NCBI GenBank assembly: GCA_030562195.1
Contig: JAUJPP010000005.1
Coordinates: forward strand, 23,795,106 to 23,859,105
Source of the DNA: Nipponacmea schrenckii
Lineage: Eukaryota > Mollusca > Gastropoda > Lottiidae
DNA: 64,000 nt
Direction of reading: 5' to 3'
Part shown: positions 1 through 9,994 of the stretch, in pieces
Position numbering within the stretch: the stretch's first letter is position 1
Layout of the letters: each line of letters starts with the position of its first letter
Translations under genes and position numbers: made by a program
Notes under the pieces: generated by a model
Told to the model about the DNA's origin: nothing
Database searches by the model: none
The model's input: the letters and a program-made list of their open reading frames with translations, nothing else

Positions 1-1440
1 CTGTAGGAAAAATTTAAACACAATAGAAGAGTGGAAAGATATCGACTGTAGGAAAAATTAAACACAGTAGAAGAGTGGAAAGATATCGACTTTAGGAAAA
101 ATTTAAACACAATAGAAGAGTGGAAAGATATCGACTGTAGGAAAAATTAAACACAGTATTAGAGTGGGAAGATTATCTACTGTAGGAAAAATTAAAACAC
201 AATAGAAGAGTGGAAAGATATCTACTGTAGGAAAAATTAAAACACAGTAGAAGATTTAAGACGATCTACTTTAGGAAAAATTTAAACACAATAGAAGTAG
301 GGAAGATATCTAATGTAGGAATAAAAAAAACACGTAGAAAAGTAAGAATATATCTACTGTAGGGTAAATTAAAACACAATAGAAGAGTGGGAAGATATCT
401 AATGTAGGAATAAAAAAACACGTAGAAAAGTAAGAATATATCTACTGTAGGGTAAATTAAAACACAATAGAAGTAGGGAAGATATCTAATGTAGGAATAA
501 AAAACACGTAGAAAAGCAAGAATATATCTACTGTAGGGTAAATTAAAACACAATAGAAGAGTGGGAAGATATCTACTGTAGGAATAAAAAAAAACACGTA
601 GAAAAGTAAGAATATATCTACTGTAGGGTAAATTAAAACACAATAGAAGTAGGGAAGATATCTAATGTAGGAATAAAAAACACGTAGAAAAGTAAGAATA
701 TATCTACTGTGGGGAAAATTAAAACACAATAGAAGTAGGGAAGATATCTACTGTAGGTATAAAAAAACACGTAGAAAAGTAAGAATATATCTACTGTAGG
801 GTAAATTAAAACACAATAGAAGTAGGGAAGATAATATCTACTGTAGGAATAAGAAAACACGTAGAAAAGTAAGAAGATATCTACTGTAGGGAAAATTAAA
901 ACACAATAGAAGAGTTGGAAGATATCTACTGTAGGAATAAAAAACACGTAGAAAAGTAAGAATATATTTACTGTGGGGATAATTAAAACACAATAGAAGA
1001 GTGGGGGGATATCTACTGTAGGAATAAAAAAAAACACGTAGAAAAGTAAGAAGATATCTACTGTAGGGAAAATTAAAACACAATAGAAGAGTTGGAAGAT
1101 ATCTACTGTAGGAATAAAAAACACGTAGAAAAGTAAGAATATATTTACTGTGGGGATAATTAAAACACAATAGAAGAGTGGGGAGATATCTACTGTAGGA
1201 AATAAAAAAAAAAACACGTAGAAAAGTAAGAATATATCTACTGTAGGGAAAATTAAAACACAATAGAAGAGTGGGGAGATATCAACTGTAGGGAAATTAA
1301 ACACTTTAGTAGAGTGGGAAGATATCTACTGTAGGGAAAATTAAAACACAATAGAAGAGTGGGCAACTATTATCTGCAGGAAACATTCAAACAAAGAGAA
1401 GAGTGGGAAGATACTGCCGGATAAATTAAAAAACAAAACA
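1..1440. repeat. Minisatellite, 42-45 bp units with ~88 bp higher-order pattern
   Basis: Every unit carries the core gatatctactgtagg followed by an A-rich stretch and cacaatagaagagtgg or cacgtagaaaagtaag. In the first ~250 bases the units are of one type, spaced 43-45 bp. From about 270 onwards two subunit types alternate, giving a period near 88 bp (core hits near 568, 613, 658 and 700). Units degrade after about 1320. The array runs off the left edge of the window. Read on the minus strand it gives open frames of up to 223 residues with an FYVFF..PTVDIF-type repeat of about 29 residues. I take these to be a by-product of a period close to a multiple of three, not genes. Confidence 0.95.
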
Positions 1441-1771
1441 GTTGTTATAGTGTAAACGAAAATACAAGGGAATATTATTCCAGGAATATAAGGAAAATCG
1501 ATTTTGCAATAATTGGTCTGAATAATCTGATCTAGTACAGGAAATACATTGTAATATAAAGATTTCAACAACACACTTATACATTCTCTACTTTGACAGG
1601 TTAAAAGAATTTTAAAGTCTTACATATACAGAAAATACATAAATATATAAGATTTGAAAGAAAGCTCTAGAAAAATGAAATATTTTGAAAGTATATTTTG
1701 AAGATTATATTTGCATTTAGAATCTGTTGGAAGGTATACAAATATTATTTATCATTCCAACAAACTATTAT
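1441..1771. other. AT-rich spacer, nothing recognised
   Basis: AT-rich sequence between the minisatellite and the 3' end of the LINE. No open frame or repeat that I can support. Confidence 0.5.
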
Positions 1772-1934
1772 CATTGTATTGTATTGTTTTATTGCCGTAT
1801 ACAAAGGTACATGAGCATTAACAAACAAACATTTGACATAATAAGCGGATAGCGGATAGCGGAGGGTTTATAAAGCTTAATATATAACATATAAATATAA
1901 TAGTATATGAAATAAATAAATAAATATAAATAAG

Positions 1935-4742
1935 TTATCTTAAATTATCTTTTAACATTTTATTTCTTTTATTAGTAGAAAAATATAAGAATTTACCAAG
2001 TCTTTTGAGGACAATATGGCTATGTGAGTTTAACAACAAGACTAGTTTCCACATTGAGGGTGTTTTCCAATAATATTCATTTATACATTTACTTCTTATT
2101 TCATGATAGAGTGGGCAAATTAATATAAAGTGATATTCGTCCTCGATTTCATTTTTATTACAGAATGTACATAATCTTTCATTTCTGTCAGTTTTAACAT
2201 ATCGGCCTGTCTCGATCATCAGGCTGTGTGCAGATATACGATATTTACATATTAAATCATTATGATCGATATTTTTACATAGATAATATTGTAATTCGTA
2301 GTTATTATTAAAATACTGATACATGCTACATCTCAAAGATGATTGAATATTACACCTTGCTTTTTGTATATAAATATCTTTGATTCTCTGTGAAATTTCA
2401 TAAATAAATATTAATTCATTGTCAACTTTTTGGTTATGCCAAACATAGCCGAACCCATTTTTTTCAAGAGTAGATTTTACAAAATCAATCCAGGGATTGT
2501 AACTTTTACCCGAAATTAAACATTTATACATATCATCATAACATGCTCTTATTATTACATTTTTACTTTTAATAATTTTTAACCAATATTTAATAATAGA
2601 TATTTGCCGTCTTAAAAACATTGGGTGTCTACCTAGTTCAAAATATACAAGACAATTTGACGTAGAAGTTCTCACTCCTAAAACCTTTTTACAGAATTTG
2701 CTATGAACCTTTTCAATATCTTCAGCAGGGTGAAATCCCCATATTTCCGAAGCATAATTTAATACAGGGCTTATATATGTGTCAAATACGTTAATACTTG
2801 TTACAGTGTTAAAATGGTTTTCCTGGATAACTTTGAGTATACCAAAGTAAGCCTTCTGACCTTGTGCAGCGATTGTCTTTTGTGTAGTATTAAAGCGTCC
2901 ATTATAGTTACATACGACTCCAAGATAATTAAATGAGTTAACAATTTCTATATGCACATTATTATACCACCAGGTTTCATTTGCACGAAGCTTACCTGCG
3001 TTTCTAAATACTAATACCTTCGTTTTATCTACATTTACAATTAAGCTATTATTTGAGCAATACACACTAACAGCGTTAATCATTTCCTGTAAATTTTCTG
3101 GTGTTTCACTTAGTAACACAGTATCATCTGCGTACATTATAAGTAGCAAATTTATATCATTTATCTTAATCGATTTACAATTGTAGTTAAGTAATTCTGT
3201 CTCAATGTCGTGTACATATAAAGAATATAATAAAGGAGAAAGTGACTCGCCTTGCATCAGACCCGATGTACATGAGAAATATTCTGAGATTTCACCTTTA
3301 AATTTGACACGAGATTTAAGTCTGGAGTACATAGACATGATCAAATTTAGGAATTTACAAGAAATACCCGTGTTTATCAGCTTATACCATAGTCGTCCAT
3401 GACAGATACTATCAAATGCTTTTGAGTAATCCAAAAAGCAGGCATATAATCTCGATTTACTTTTGAGTAATTTCATAACTAAGTTTTGCAAAACAAATAT
3501 GGCATCTGTGGTGCCAAGACCTGCTCTAAATCCAAAAAAAGAATCGGGTAGTGCATTATATTTATCGATAAATGTAGATAGTCTAGAGTTTAGTATAGCG
3601 GTGAATAGTTTACCCATGTGACTGACGAGAGTTATCCCTCGATAATTACCCTCAACATTGGCATCGTTTTTCTTAAATAATGGAATTATGTTACCGACGG
3701 CCCACTGATGTGGGAAATCCCCTGATAACAGGATGTGATTAAAAAGTTTACATAATATAGGAGTCAAGATACCTTTAAATTCAATGAAATATTCATTTAA
3801 TAGTTTATCTGATCCATTACTTTTATCACGTTTTAGATTACCGATTGCTCTGAAAATTTCCGCTTCTGTTATCTGACAATCAAGTTCATCCACTATTATG
3901 TCGGGGGAGATGTTTCCAGCTTCACTGACCACATTTTGTTCATTCCCGACTAGGTTTTTGAAATAATTACCAAATTCATTTACTGTTAAGGATGTATATG
4001 GTTGACGAGCTTTCTTCTTAAATCGTTTATAAAATAGTTTCGGATTATGTAGTCGTGTGTATTCTAGGAGATTTCCTTCGTAAGACAAGTATTCTCGTTT
4101 TAAACGCCGTTCAAGTTTTTTGTAAATGCTTTTATGATATGTTAGGTTTTCTCGATTTATTTTAGTCCTGTTCTGGTTAAATACCCACAGGGAATGTTTA
4201 TATTTATTAAAGGCATCGTGGCAGTTATCGTTAAACCAAGGTTGACTCCTTTTTATTTTGTCCTTTGGTTTGCCTACTCTGACACAGTTGTCACATGGCC
4301 TAAATATTACAGAGTTTTTAGTACAACTTCGTTCGAATATGTTATTAAGACTGTCATTAAATGTTTTCACAATGTCAGAGATAGGTGTGTTTTGTTCACA
4401 TTGGGTTCGGAAATCAGATTCAATATCATCAATACAGTTCAGCAGCTTACTAAACATCGTCTGCTTGTCTTCAACATTCCATTTAGTCGTCTGCACGACT
4501 TCGCGCGTACACTCACACATTGACCGACATATCATACTATCACATTTGATCGAGGTGAATAAGGGGGCGTGGTCTGAGTATGTTGTGAAATTTCCCACTT
4601 CAAAATTTTCAAAAAATGTATCCAAATGTCTATCTACTATGAGATAATCTATGACACTAGATCCAATACTACTTGTAAACGTATACTGACTATTTATATC
4701 CGATTGACCATTTTTGATACGCAAATTGCATATCCTGCACAA
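1935..4742 (-). CDS. LINE ORF2, main part: end of endonuclease, reverse transcriptase, C-terminal zinc knuckle
   Basis: The 935-residue frame from the first ATG in frame actually extends upstream without stops to about 4810. Residues 30-65 hold the end of the endonuclease (SSVIDYLIVDRH, YSDHAPLF with the SDH triad at 56-58). Reverse transcriptase motifs follow: NYRGITLVSHMGKLF (~367-380), FFGFRAGLGTTDAIF (~402-416), the motif A LDYSKAFDSI (~438-446), motif B GLMQGESLSPLL (~494-505) and the catalytic YADD box at 537-540. A C-terminal knuckle of form CX2CX9HX4C starts at residue 858 (CTFC). The catalytic residues are all present. With the endonuclease part the protein would be about 1,120 residues, normal for LINE ORF2. 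There is no internal stop in this part. Confidence 0.92.
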   Translation of the reverse strand: MCRICNLRIKNGQSDINSQYTFTSSIGSSVIDYLIVDRHLDTFFENFEVGNFTTYSDHAPLFTSIKCDSMICRSMCECTREVVQTTKWNVEDKQTMFSKLLNCIDDIESDFRTQCEQNTPISDIVKTFNDSLNNIFERSCTKNSVIFRPCDNCVRVGKPKDKIKRSQPWFNDNCHDAFNKYKHSLWVFNQNRTKINRENLTYHKSIYKKLERRLKREYLSYEGNLLEYTRLHNPKLFYKRFKKKARQPYTSLTVNEFGNYFKNLVGNEQNVVSEAGNISPDIIVDELDCQITEAEIFRAIGNLKRDKSNGSDKLLNEYFIEFKGILTPILCKLFNHILLSGDFPHQWAVGNIIPLFKKNDANVEGNYRGITLVSHMGKLFTAILNSRLSTFIDKYNALPDSFFGFRAGLGTTDAIFVLQNLVMKLLKSKSRLYACFLDYSKAFDSICHGRLWYKLINTGISCKFLNLIMSMYSRLKSRVKFKGEISEYFSCTSGLMQGESLSPLLYSLYVHDIETELLNYNCKSIKINDINLLLIMYADDTVLLSETPENLQEMINAVSVYCSNNSLIVNVDKTKVLVFRNAGKLRANETWWYNNVHIEIVNSFNYLGVVCNYNGRFNTTQKTIAAQGQKAYFGILKVIQENHFNTVTSINVFDTYISPVLNYASEIWGFHPAEDIEKVHSKFCKKVLGVRTSTSNCLVYFELGRHPMFLRRQISIIKYWLKIIKSKNVIIRACYDDMYKCLISGKSYNPWIDFVKSTLEKNGFGYVWHNQKVDNELIFIYEISQRIKDIYIQKARCNIQSSLRCSMYQYFNNNYELQYYLCKNIDHNDLICKYRISAHSLMIETGRYVKTDRNERLCTFCNKNEIEDEYHFILICPLYHEIRSKCINEYYWKTPSMWKLVLLLNSHSHIVLKRLGKFLYFSTNKRNKMLKDNLR

Positions 4743-4744
4743 TG

Positions 4745-5308
4745 TTAACAGCTTATTCCCAAATGTATTTGCACATACATTCTCATCTGTCTTTTTCTGG
4801 GTAACAGAATAACATCATTGATAATTATCTCATTACCTTTGCCTACCCTACTATTAAAATCACCAATCAGTGCAACCACACCTTTATTTTTAAATTGAGC
4901 AATGTCATCCTCGAGCTTATCAAACAAATTACAGTCATAATGCTTATAAAATACTGATTTTTCTGGGGGTACATACACAAAACACATATATAAATCCTCA
5001 TTTTTATCAAAGAAATTTTTGTCAAATTTCACCCATATTAAGCTGTCTTCATTAGTTTTAACAATATTAGCATATCTATTTAACCATGGTTTAATTAGTA
5101 ATACACAGTCTCCCCCTTTACATTTTTGCCTTTTAATGACCTTTGTTATAAATCCCTGACATTTGATTTCACTATTCACCTTAATCCAGCATTCAGAGAA
5201 GAATATCACATCCTCATTTTTTATAATTTCTATAAAATTTCCATCTTGTAATTTTGTATATAAATTTCTTTGACAATTCCATGCACACATTCTCAGATTA
5301 TTATTCAA
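4745..5308 (-). CDS. LINE ORF2, N-terminal part: APE-type endonuclease (broken by frameshift)
   Basis: The 187-residue frame starts MNNNLRMCAWNCQRN, the usual start of an apurinic-like endonuclease (Asn11 of WN). FFSECW supplies the catalytic-type Glu39, YVPP lies at residues 112-115, and LIGDFN has the conserved GDFN at 149-152. It normally nicks target DNA to prime reverse transcription. The last residues, after about NDVILL, no longer look like endonuclease. The downstream frame already reads sensibly from about 4810, and the remaining motifs (IDYLIVDRH and SDHAP) lie there. A single-base indel near 4795-4815 therefore splits one original ORF2. Upstream, ORF1 ends 18 bases away. Confidence 0.85.
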   Translation of the reverse strand: MNNNLRMCAWNCQRNLYTKLQDGNFIEIIKNEDVIFFSECWIKVNSEIKCQGFITKVIKRQKCKGGDCVLLIKPWLNRYANIVKTNEDSLIWVKFDKNFFDKNEDLYMCFVYVPPEKSVFYKHYDCNLFDKLEDDIAQFKNKGVVALIGDFNSRVGKGNEIIINDVILLPRKRQMRMYVQIHLGISC

Positions 5309-5326
5309 TGACCCCCCATGCCTGTC

Positions 5327-6166
5327 CTATTGTTTATATTCTATATCATTTATAAATAACTTATTGTATACTAGTTTCATTTTAGTACCTGGATTCTTCT
5401 GTCTTTCCTCCTTCATTACTTTCACAAGTCTTCTTCTTTCATTTCCTATCTCAACTGGGAACCGCTCATATACAAAGTGGTTTGTATCCTTAAGGCTCCT
5501 GGTGTTATATCTAACTAAATCTTTGTCTTTTCTCTGTAAAAATTCCACACAAATCTTTCTAGGTTTACTCTTTCTATCTCCAAATCTGTTCACTCTTTCG
5601 AATTGCATTTTTGTAACAATATCTGCTGGAATTTTCATCATATCTTCCATAAATCCCCTCACTTTTATTTCAGTTTCTTTTGAGTTTTCATCATCATCTT
5701 CACAAATCTTAGTAAATACCAGATTATTCTGCATAGACCTGGCCTTCATATGTACTATGTCTTCCTTCAGTTGTCTATTTTCCCCTTCGATTCTTTTGAG
5801 AGAATTCTGCAAGACCCCAGTTTTATTGGTTAAAAGTGTTGTTTCTTGGATAATACTTGCCATCTCTTCTCTGAGACCACTCACATTTTCCTGAATCCTT
5901 TTAATTTCAGGCTGTATTTCAGATTTCATTTCTTCTAGTTTATAGTTGATCTCTTCAGTTCTGTATGTTAAATGTCTCATGTTGTTTAGTAATTCCTGGG
6001 CCCATGATGGAGGCTGTGACTGGACTTCATTAAAATTTGCTGAGGGACTTGCATGGTGTTGGTGCTGGTTACCATGTACCATATGGGCTGGTGTTGATGC
6101 CAAGAAATTTGTCTGAGGTGCTGGGAATATATATGTTGAGTTTAGATCAGTGTGTTGACCCTCCAT
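5327..6166 (-). CDS. LINE ORF1 protein (coiled coil plus RRM-like nucleic-acid-binding region)
   Basis: This 279-residue frame starts at the ATG at 6166. The first ~60 residues are Pro/His/Asn-rich and look disordered. Residues ~70-150 have a heptad-like charged and hydrophobic pattern (EEINYKLEEMKSEI ... LKRIEGENRQLKEDIVHMK), a probable trimerising coiled coil. It is followed by SMQNNLVFTKI and FERVNRFGDRKSKPRKICVEF, resembling the RRM-like domain of L1-type ORF1 (transposase_22 family), and then a basic C-terminus with RRRLVKVMKEERQK. Known members bind element RNA and chaperone it during target-primed reverse transcription. The frame has no stops, and ORF2 follows after 18 bases. Domain assignment is by eye. 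Confidence 0.8.
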   Translation of the reverse strand: MEGQHTDLNSTYIFPAPQTNFLASTPAHMVHGNQHQHHASPSANFNEVQSQPPSWAQELLNNMRHLTYRTEEINYKLEEMKSEIQPEIKRIQENVSGLREEMASIIQETTLLTNKTGVLQNSLKRIEGENRQLKEDIVHMKARSMQNNLVFTKICEDDDENSKETEIKVRGFMEDMMKIPADIVTKMQFERVNRFGDRKSKPRKICVEFLQRKDKDLVRYNTRSLKDTNHFVYERFPVEIGNERRRLVKVMKEERQKNPGTKMKLVYNKLFINDIEYKQ

Positions 6167-6410
6167 TGTTGATTCTAAACCTCTTCTGGTAATGTCATGA
6201 AATGCCCTATGACGTCACTCTTTGTTTACAATCTTGAATGTCTTACCATAAAGTGTAATTCATACATTCAACGAGTGCTGTATTGGTGTCGATCTATGAA
6301 CCATCTGAAGCTTGAGTAATAATACTAACTATTCTTCATTAAAGCTTTCATAAATGCAGGCGTAATTACAGTATTTAAGAAATTTCAGTTAGAAGATTCA
6401 ACACGTCTAC

Positions 6411-6432
6411 ACACCCTCCGCCATCTTTAGTA
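6411..6432 (-). promoter_or_regulatory. YY1-like motif at the presumed LINE 5' end
   Basis: On the minus strand the sequence reads aaagatggcggaggg. It matches the AAnATGGCGG core bound by YY1, which positions transcription start in mammalian L1. It sits near the expected 5' end of this element. Motif seen; function inferred. Confidence 0.3.
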
Positions 6433-7439
6433 TTAGGACTAAGGCTAAAGGTATTGAAGGGATTGTTCTCCTTCGGAATTCTTTAATCTAATGATTAATG
6501 TATTGTCTGTTCACATTCTCGACTTTCAAAGAACATTACTTTATCAAGCCAAACATGGCATATTTTTGTTAAAATAGTCAAGATAAAAAAAAAATAAAAA
6601 TCTAGTAATACAAATTGAGTTATTAGATACACAGAGACAGATACAGAGATAGATATAAAGTAGTCTTCTGTGTCTCCATCTAAAAATGCTTATGATTGCT
6701 GAAGTACCTTGGTGACCATTCTGAAAATGAATTCATGTCATTTAGTGGCAAGATTAAATTTTTAAAACCACCAAATGTAAATATTTTAAAGAAATCAATA
6801 TAAAACTAATTATTCTTAATTCTGATATTTTTTATATTTATCTTCATCACAATTTTTGTGTTTATTTTAATAAGCTACTATCTTTGAAAATTCCAATAAA
6901 CAATTGTTTGAGGATCGATTTGTAATCAGGTAACGGTATTTAACAATGTTTTAAGAGCATTACTCGTCGGTAATGGAAGCCACCTTAATAATGAAAATAA
7001 TTGTATTTATATTTCAAAATAGATTCTCATTTCTTCCTAAATTGGCCTGGTATTCATAATTGTCAATTGATCTCACTGAGTAAAACGTTGTTCCATTTGT
7101 CACCATTGTTTATCTGCTTTGTTGCTTTACACAACAATGATACCCGTTTAAATGACGAAATTTGTAATTCATAAAATCAAAGTCCATTAATCTGGAGACT
7201 TTAATATTTAGTGAGTGAAATAACCATCCAGCATTATTGTAGTCTTTTTCACCGGTATGTTTCTTGCATAATTCCAAACAGAAGCCAATAAGTATCACTA
7301 TTCCAATAATACAAAAAACTATCACATTTTCTTTTTTTTTTTTTTTTTTGGTTTTTATTACGTTTATAAGAAGTCATGCATTTCAGGTAAAGACAAAATA
7401 ATTTGAGTTACTACTTTACTAGAGCTGTAAGACCATTAA
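6433..7439. other. AT-rich spacer, no gene seen
   Basis: This stretch holds no supported gene. It ends next to a poly(T) run of about 18 bases at 7332-7349, possibly the A-tail of an old minus-strand retroinsertion. The 71-residue frame at 7110-7325 shows no recognisable domain. Confidence 0.5.
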
Positions 7440-7589
7440 TTTGGAACTTCTAGCTATCAACTAAGTTACAAAAAAGTTAGATTTCAATGGGCTATAATTT
7501 CGAAAGTATTTTTGACCCAATATCAGCTTATCTATAGATAACATAGGTCATGGTCATTGTACACTGAAAATTCCATATTTATTGAAGAT

Positions 7590-8470
7590 CAAGGTCACGA
7601 AATAGAGAGCTTATAATTTTCCAAAGGTAGCTTGCCAGGCAAGGTAACATACGCCCACTGACAGCCTTGAATTTGAATTATATATTGAGCTATAACTGAA
7701 AAACATTCACTGAATATTGAACCCAATGGCAAAACATCAAATCTTTTAAAAAATTGTAGCTTGTTTTGCACACACAAAAATTTTTGACACAATTTTACTA
7801 AGTCAAGGGCAATAACTAAAAAAATATTCGTTAAAAATAGTCGTCAAATTCAAACTTGACTACTGTCTTATCAATTCTAACAGCATGGTCCATAAAAATC
7901 CTTTGAAAATTTAAGCTTCTTATTGCAACCACAATAGAATTTCGACGCAAATTTACTAAGGCAAGGGCAATAACTCAAAACCGTTCATTGAAAAATTGTC
8001 AAATTCAAACTTAATTGAGGTCTAATCAATTCCAGGTTTCATCAAAATCCTTTGAAAATTAAATTTTATTGAATCAACAATACAATTTTGACAAGATTTT
8101 ACTAAGTGAAGGGCAATAACTCAAAAACTGTTCATCCAATAAATCATCAAATTCGAAATTGACCGCCGTCTTATAAATTCCAATGCTCATACCAAGTTTC
8201 ATCAAAATCCATTGAAAATTGTAGCTTCTATTGCATCAACAATAAATTTTGACGTGATGTAACTAAGTCAAGGGCAATAACTAAAAAACTGTTCGTCGAA
8301 AAATTGTCAAATTCGAACTTGACCGCCTCTTATCAATTCCAATGCTCACACTAAGTTTCATTAAAATCCATTGAAGCTTCTTTTGTGTCTACAACAAATA
8401 TTGAGGCAGGGGCAATAACTCAAAAACCGTTTATCGAAAAATGGTCAATTTCGAACGTATTTTCTCCCAA
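7590..8470 (-). repeat. Pearl/BIV160-like tandem array, about 5-6 units
   Basis: Degenerate units carry the landmarks aagtttcatcaaaatcc, tagcttctattgc, aagggcaataactcaaaa and attcgaacttgaccgcc. Successive copies of the attcgaacttg landmark are at about 7851, 8006, 8154, 8314 and 8452, i.e. periods of 138-160 bp. The left end reads cttgccaggcaaggtaacat then acgcccactg, as in the other copies. This structure matches what is described for bivalve pearl elements and the BIV160 satellite; that link is from knowledge, not a search. Confidence 0.8.
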
Positions 8471-8601
8471 AAACTTTAAGTTAAAGAAACAAGGCTTTGG
8501 TAGAGACTAAAATCATACAAATCGGATAAAAAATGGCCAAGGTATTAGAATTTTGCTAAAATATGTAGTTATAATATGACGTCTCATGTATCACTTCCAG
8601 T

Positions 8602-8838
8602 CAAAAGAAAAAGAAAAGAAAAGAAAGAAACAACTAAATTTTACAAGGATAACAACTTAGGCTCACAAGTCCGCCGTGATAGGGATTCTTTCTACCAGCT
8701 GTTCCTTGGCCAAACCTCTTGGCATTGATCTTTCCCGGATTATCCGTACCCATTTACAGCTGGGTGGACTGGAATTATGAGTGAAGATGACTTATTCAAG
8801 GTCATCGAACTTCCACACACGGATCGAGATTTGAAATC
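8602..8838 (-). mobile_element. tRNA-derived SINE, copy 1, inserted in family C
   Basis: On the minus strand it begins with a B-box-like region (gatttcaaatctcgatcc). It continues through the conserved body (cataattccagtccaccc, agctgtaaatgggtacgg, gccaagaggtttggccaagg, cgccgtg..cttgtgagcc) and ends in an (AAAG)n-type tail at 8602-8630. The body is about 85-90% alike by eye to 14171-14403. It splits family C exactly where the copy at ~22040 is continuous, so the insertion came after C. Transcription would be by RNA polymerase III; mobilisation would need a LINE with a matching tail. Confidence 0.85.
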
Positions 8839-9349
8839 AGGATCTTTACTTCTACGTGGATTGTAAATCTGCACAATAGACAATATATATCGTTTTTGTC
8901 GACATTATTAATTTACACCAGAGTTGGAGCACCAGGCGTGGTTTTGAAAAACTCACGCCAAAACCAAAGGTGATACAAAATAATTAATCACGCGATATAG
9001 TTTGTATCTACAACTTGTCTATATTTGAGAATTTCAGATTGATAAAAAAAACTAGCAAATAATTTTGAATGTTTGGGGAAATTTTTGTTCAAAATTCTTG
9101 TTGAAATGAAAATCGAAAAATTTTAGTTTTACAAAAGCATAAAATACATCTTTTTACAATTAACATATTAAAGAAAACTTGAGTTAAATCGATCCAGAAA
9201 TAAGCCATGCAGATTAGATGCAAAATTCTTACTTATTATGCAATATCTCATTTCCGGTTTAGCAAATGTATCGTTTTAGATATTCATTTGGAGGTTCAAT
9301 TGTTTAGTAAACCTATAAATACTGTACCAAATTCTGTTTTCCCTGGAGG

Positions 9350-9523
9350 CCTTACACAACAATATAAAACCCCAAAACAATAAAAGCTGGTCTCGCTGAA
9401 AATAGAAGTGATGCAAAAATGTTGATCACCTAATTTTATTTGTATGTACAATATGTCTATATTTTGTGAATTTCAGATCGGTCCGATAATAAGCAACAGA
9501 GTTGCAAATTTCGAATAATTTAA
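9350..9523 (-). repeat. Second partial copy of the outer part of family C
   Basis: Sequence around 9375-9500 (aaagctggtctcgctgaa, gaagtgatgcaaaaat, gtctatattttgtgaatttcagatcg) repeats 8950-9060 (gatacaaaataattaatcac, gtctatatttgagaatttcagattg). The two parts lie about 420 bp apart in the same orientation. The second part is cut by the TTAA-flanked element that follows. Confidence 0.55.
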
Positions 9524-9994
9524 AGGGGCACAGGCTTGATTTGTTTCGGACAATCATCCGACAGCCTCAAACACATGAAGTCTTTTGTTTAGCTAATCAG
9601 ACATAGTCTACAGAGCTTACCTTTGAAATTTGAGCCTTCAAATCCATGGGTATACATATTTATCCGTGTTTGAAAATCATAATGTCTTAAGATATTATGA
9701 ACGTCCCGCCATATTGGAAAATCAAAGAGTTATAAATAGACTACTGCGCAGGCCCACACTGATACAACAAAAAGAAAGTAAATGTAATAACAATTGTAGA
9801 TTTTGTCAACAGGACACACAATTTTCAGACTGACTGAAGACCATCCGCGTACAGCACGAAAAAAAATAAAAAGTGAAATTTTTGAGGTATATTTCAAGGT
9901 ATTTTGCGATTTTCTTAGAGCTTGAGCATTTCTGAGGACTGTTTAAATGTAACAAAGGCCCAAAACGACCACTAAAAATCAAGATTGTGCCCCT
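9524..9994. mobile_element. TTAA-flanked MITE (Kolobok/T2-like or piggyBac-like)
   Basis: TTAA at 9520-9523 and 9995-9998 flanks inverted termini aggggcacaggcttgatt (left) and, read inward on the other strand, aggggcacaatcttgatt: 16 of 18 match. The total TTAA-AGGGG terminus fits the TTAAAGGRR ends described for Xenopus T2/Kolobok MITEs. The element is 471 bp with no transposase. A 67-residue frame inside (9630-9833) has no domain and is not called. Confidence 0.85.

Larger units (their letters stand above)
1772..6430 (-). mobile_element. Near-complete non-LTR retrotransposon (LINE)
   Basis: Read on the minus strand the element runs from a 5' leader near 6430, through ORF1 (6166-5327) and ORF2 (5308-1935, split by a frameshift), to a short 3' untranslated region ending near 1772. 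The 3' end has an AATAAA-like signal followed by a few ACAAT units (caatacaatacaat on the minus strand) instead of a long poly(A). ORF1 and ORF2 are 18 bases apart. The frames are almost intact, so the insertion is probably fairly young. Target-site duplications were not found, so both outer limits are approximate. The ORF1 layout suggests the L1/Tx1 side of the non-LTR tree, but I cannot fix the clade by eye. Confidence 0.9.
7440..9310 (-). mobile_element. Dispersed repeat family C, copy 1 (with nested insertions)
   Basis: This block is the inverted counterpart of 21630-23070. Matching landmarks, comparing opposite strands: the gctgatattgggt motif near 7515-7530 and 22980; a ctggcaagctat motif; cttccagtc at 8593-8601 against gaccggaagt at 22042; the accaggcgtg motif at 8932 and 21945; and the aatgagatattgcata-like motif at 9240-9260 and 21660. 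No transposase or reverse transcriptase is visible, so it is non-autonomous or very decayed. It contains a pearl-like tandem array (about 7590-8470) and a SINE (8602-8838) that interrupts the match cleanly. Confidence 0.75.

Noticed and set aside
266..1304. Long minus-strand open frames (up to 223 residues) with a repeated FYVFF..PTVDIF pattern
   Set aside because: They follow the ~88 bp repeat exactly and several overlapping frames show the same pattern. Best explained as repeat by-products with no domain.
1..1440. CRISPR-like array of ~44 bp units
   Set aside because: There are no unique spacers; the whole unit repeats, and the genome is eukaryotic.
5364..5894. 176-residue plus-strand frame
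   Set aside because: It is antisense to LINE ORF1, which has the coiled coil and RRM-like features.
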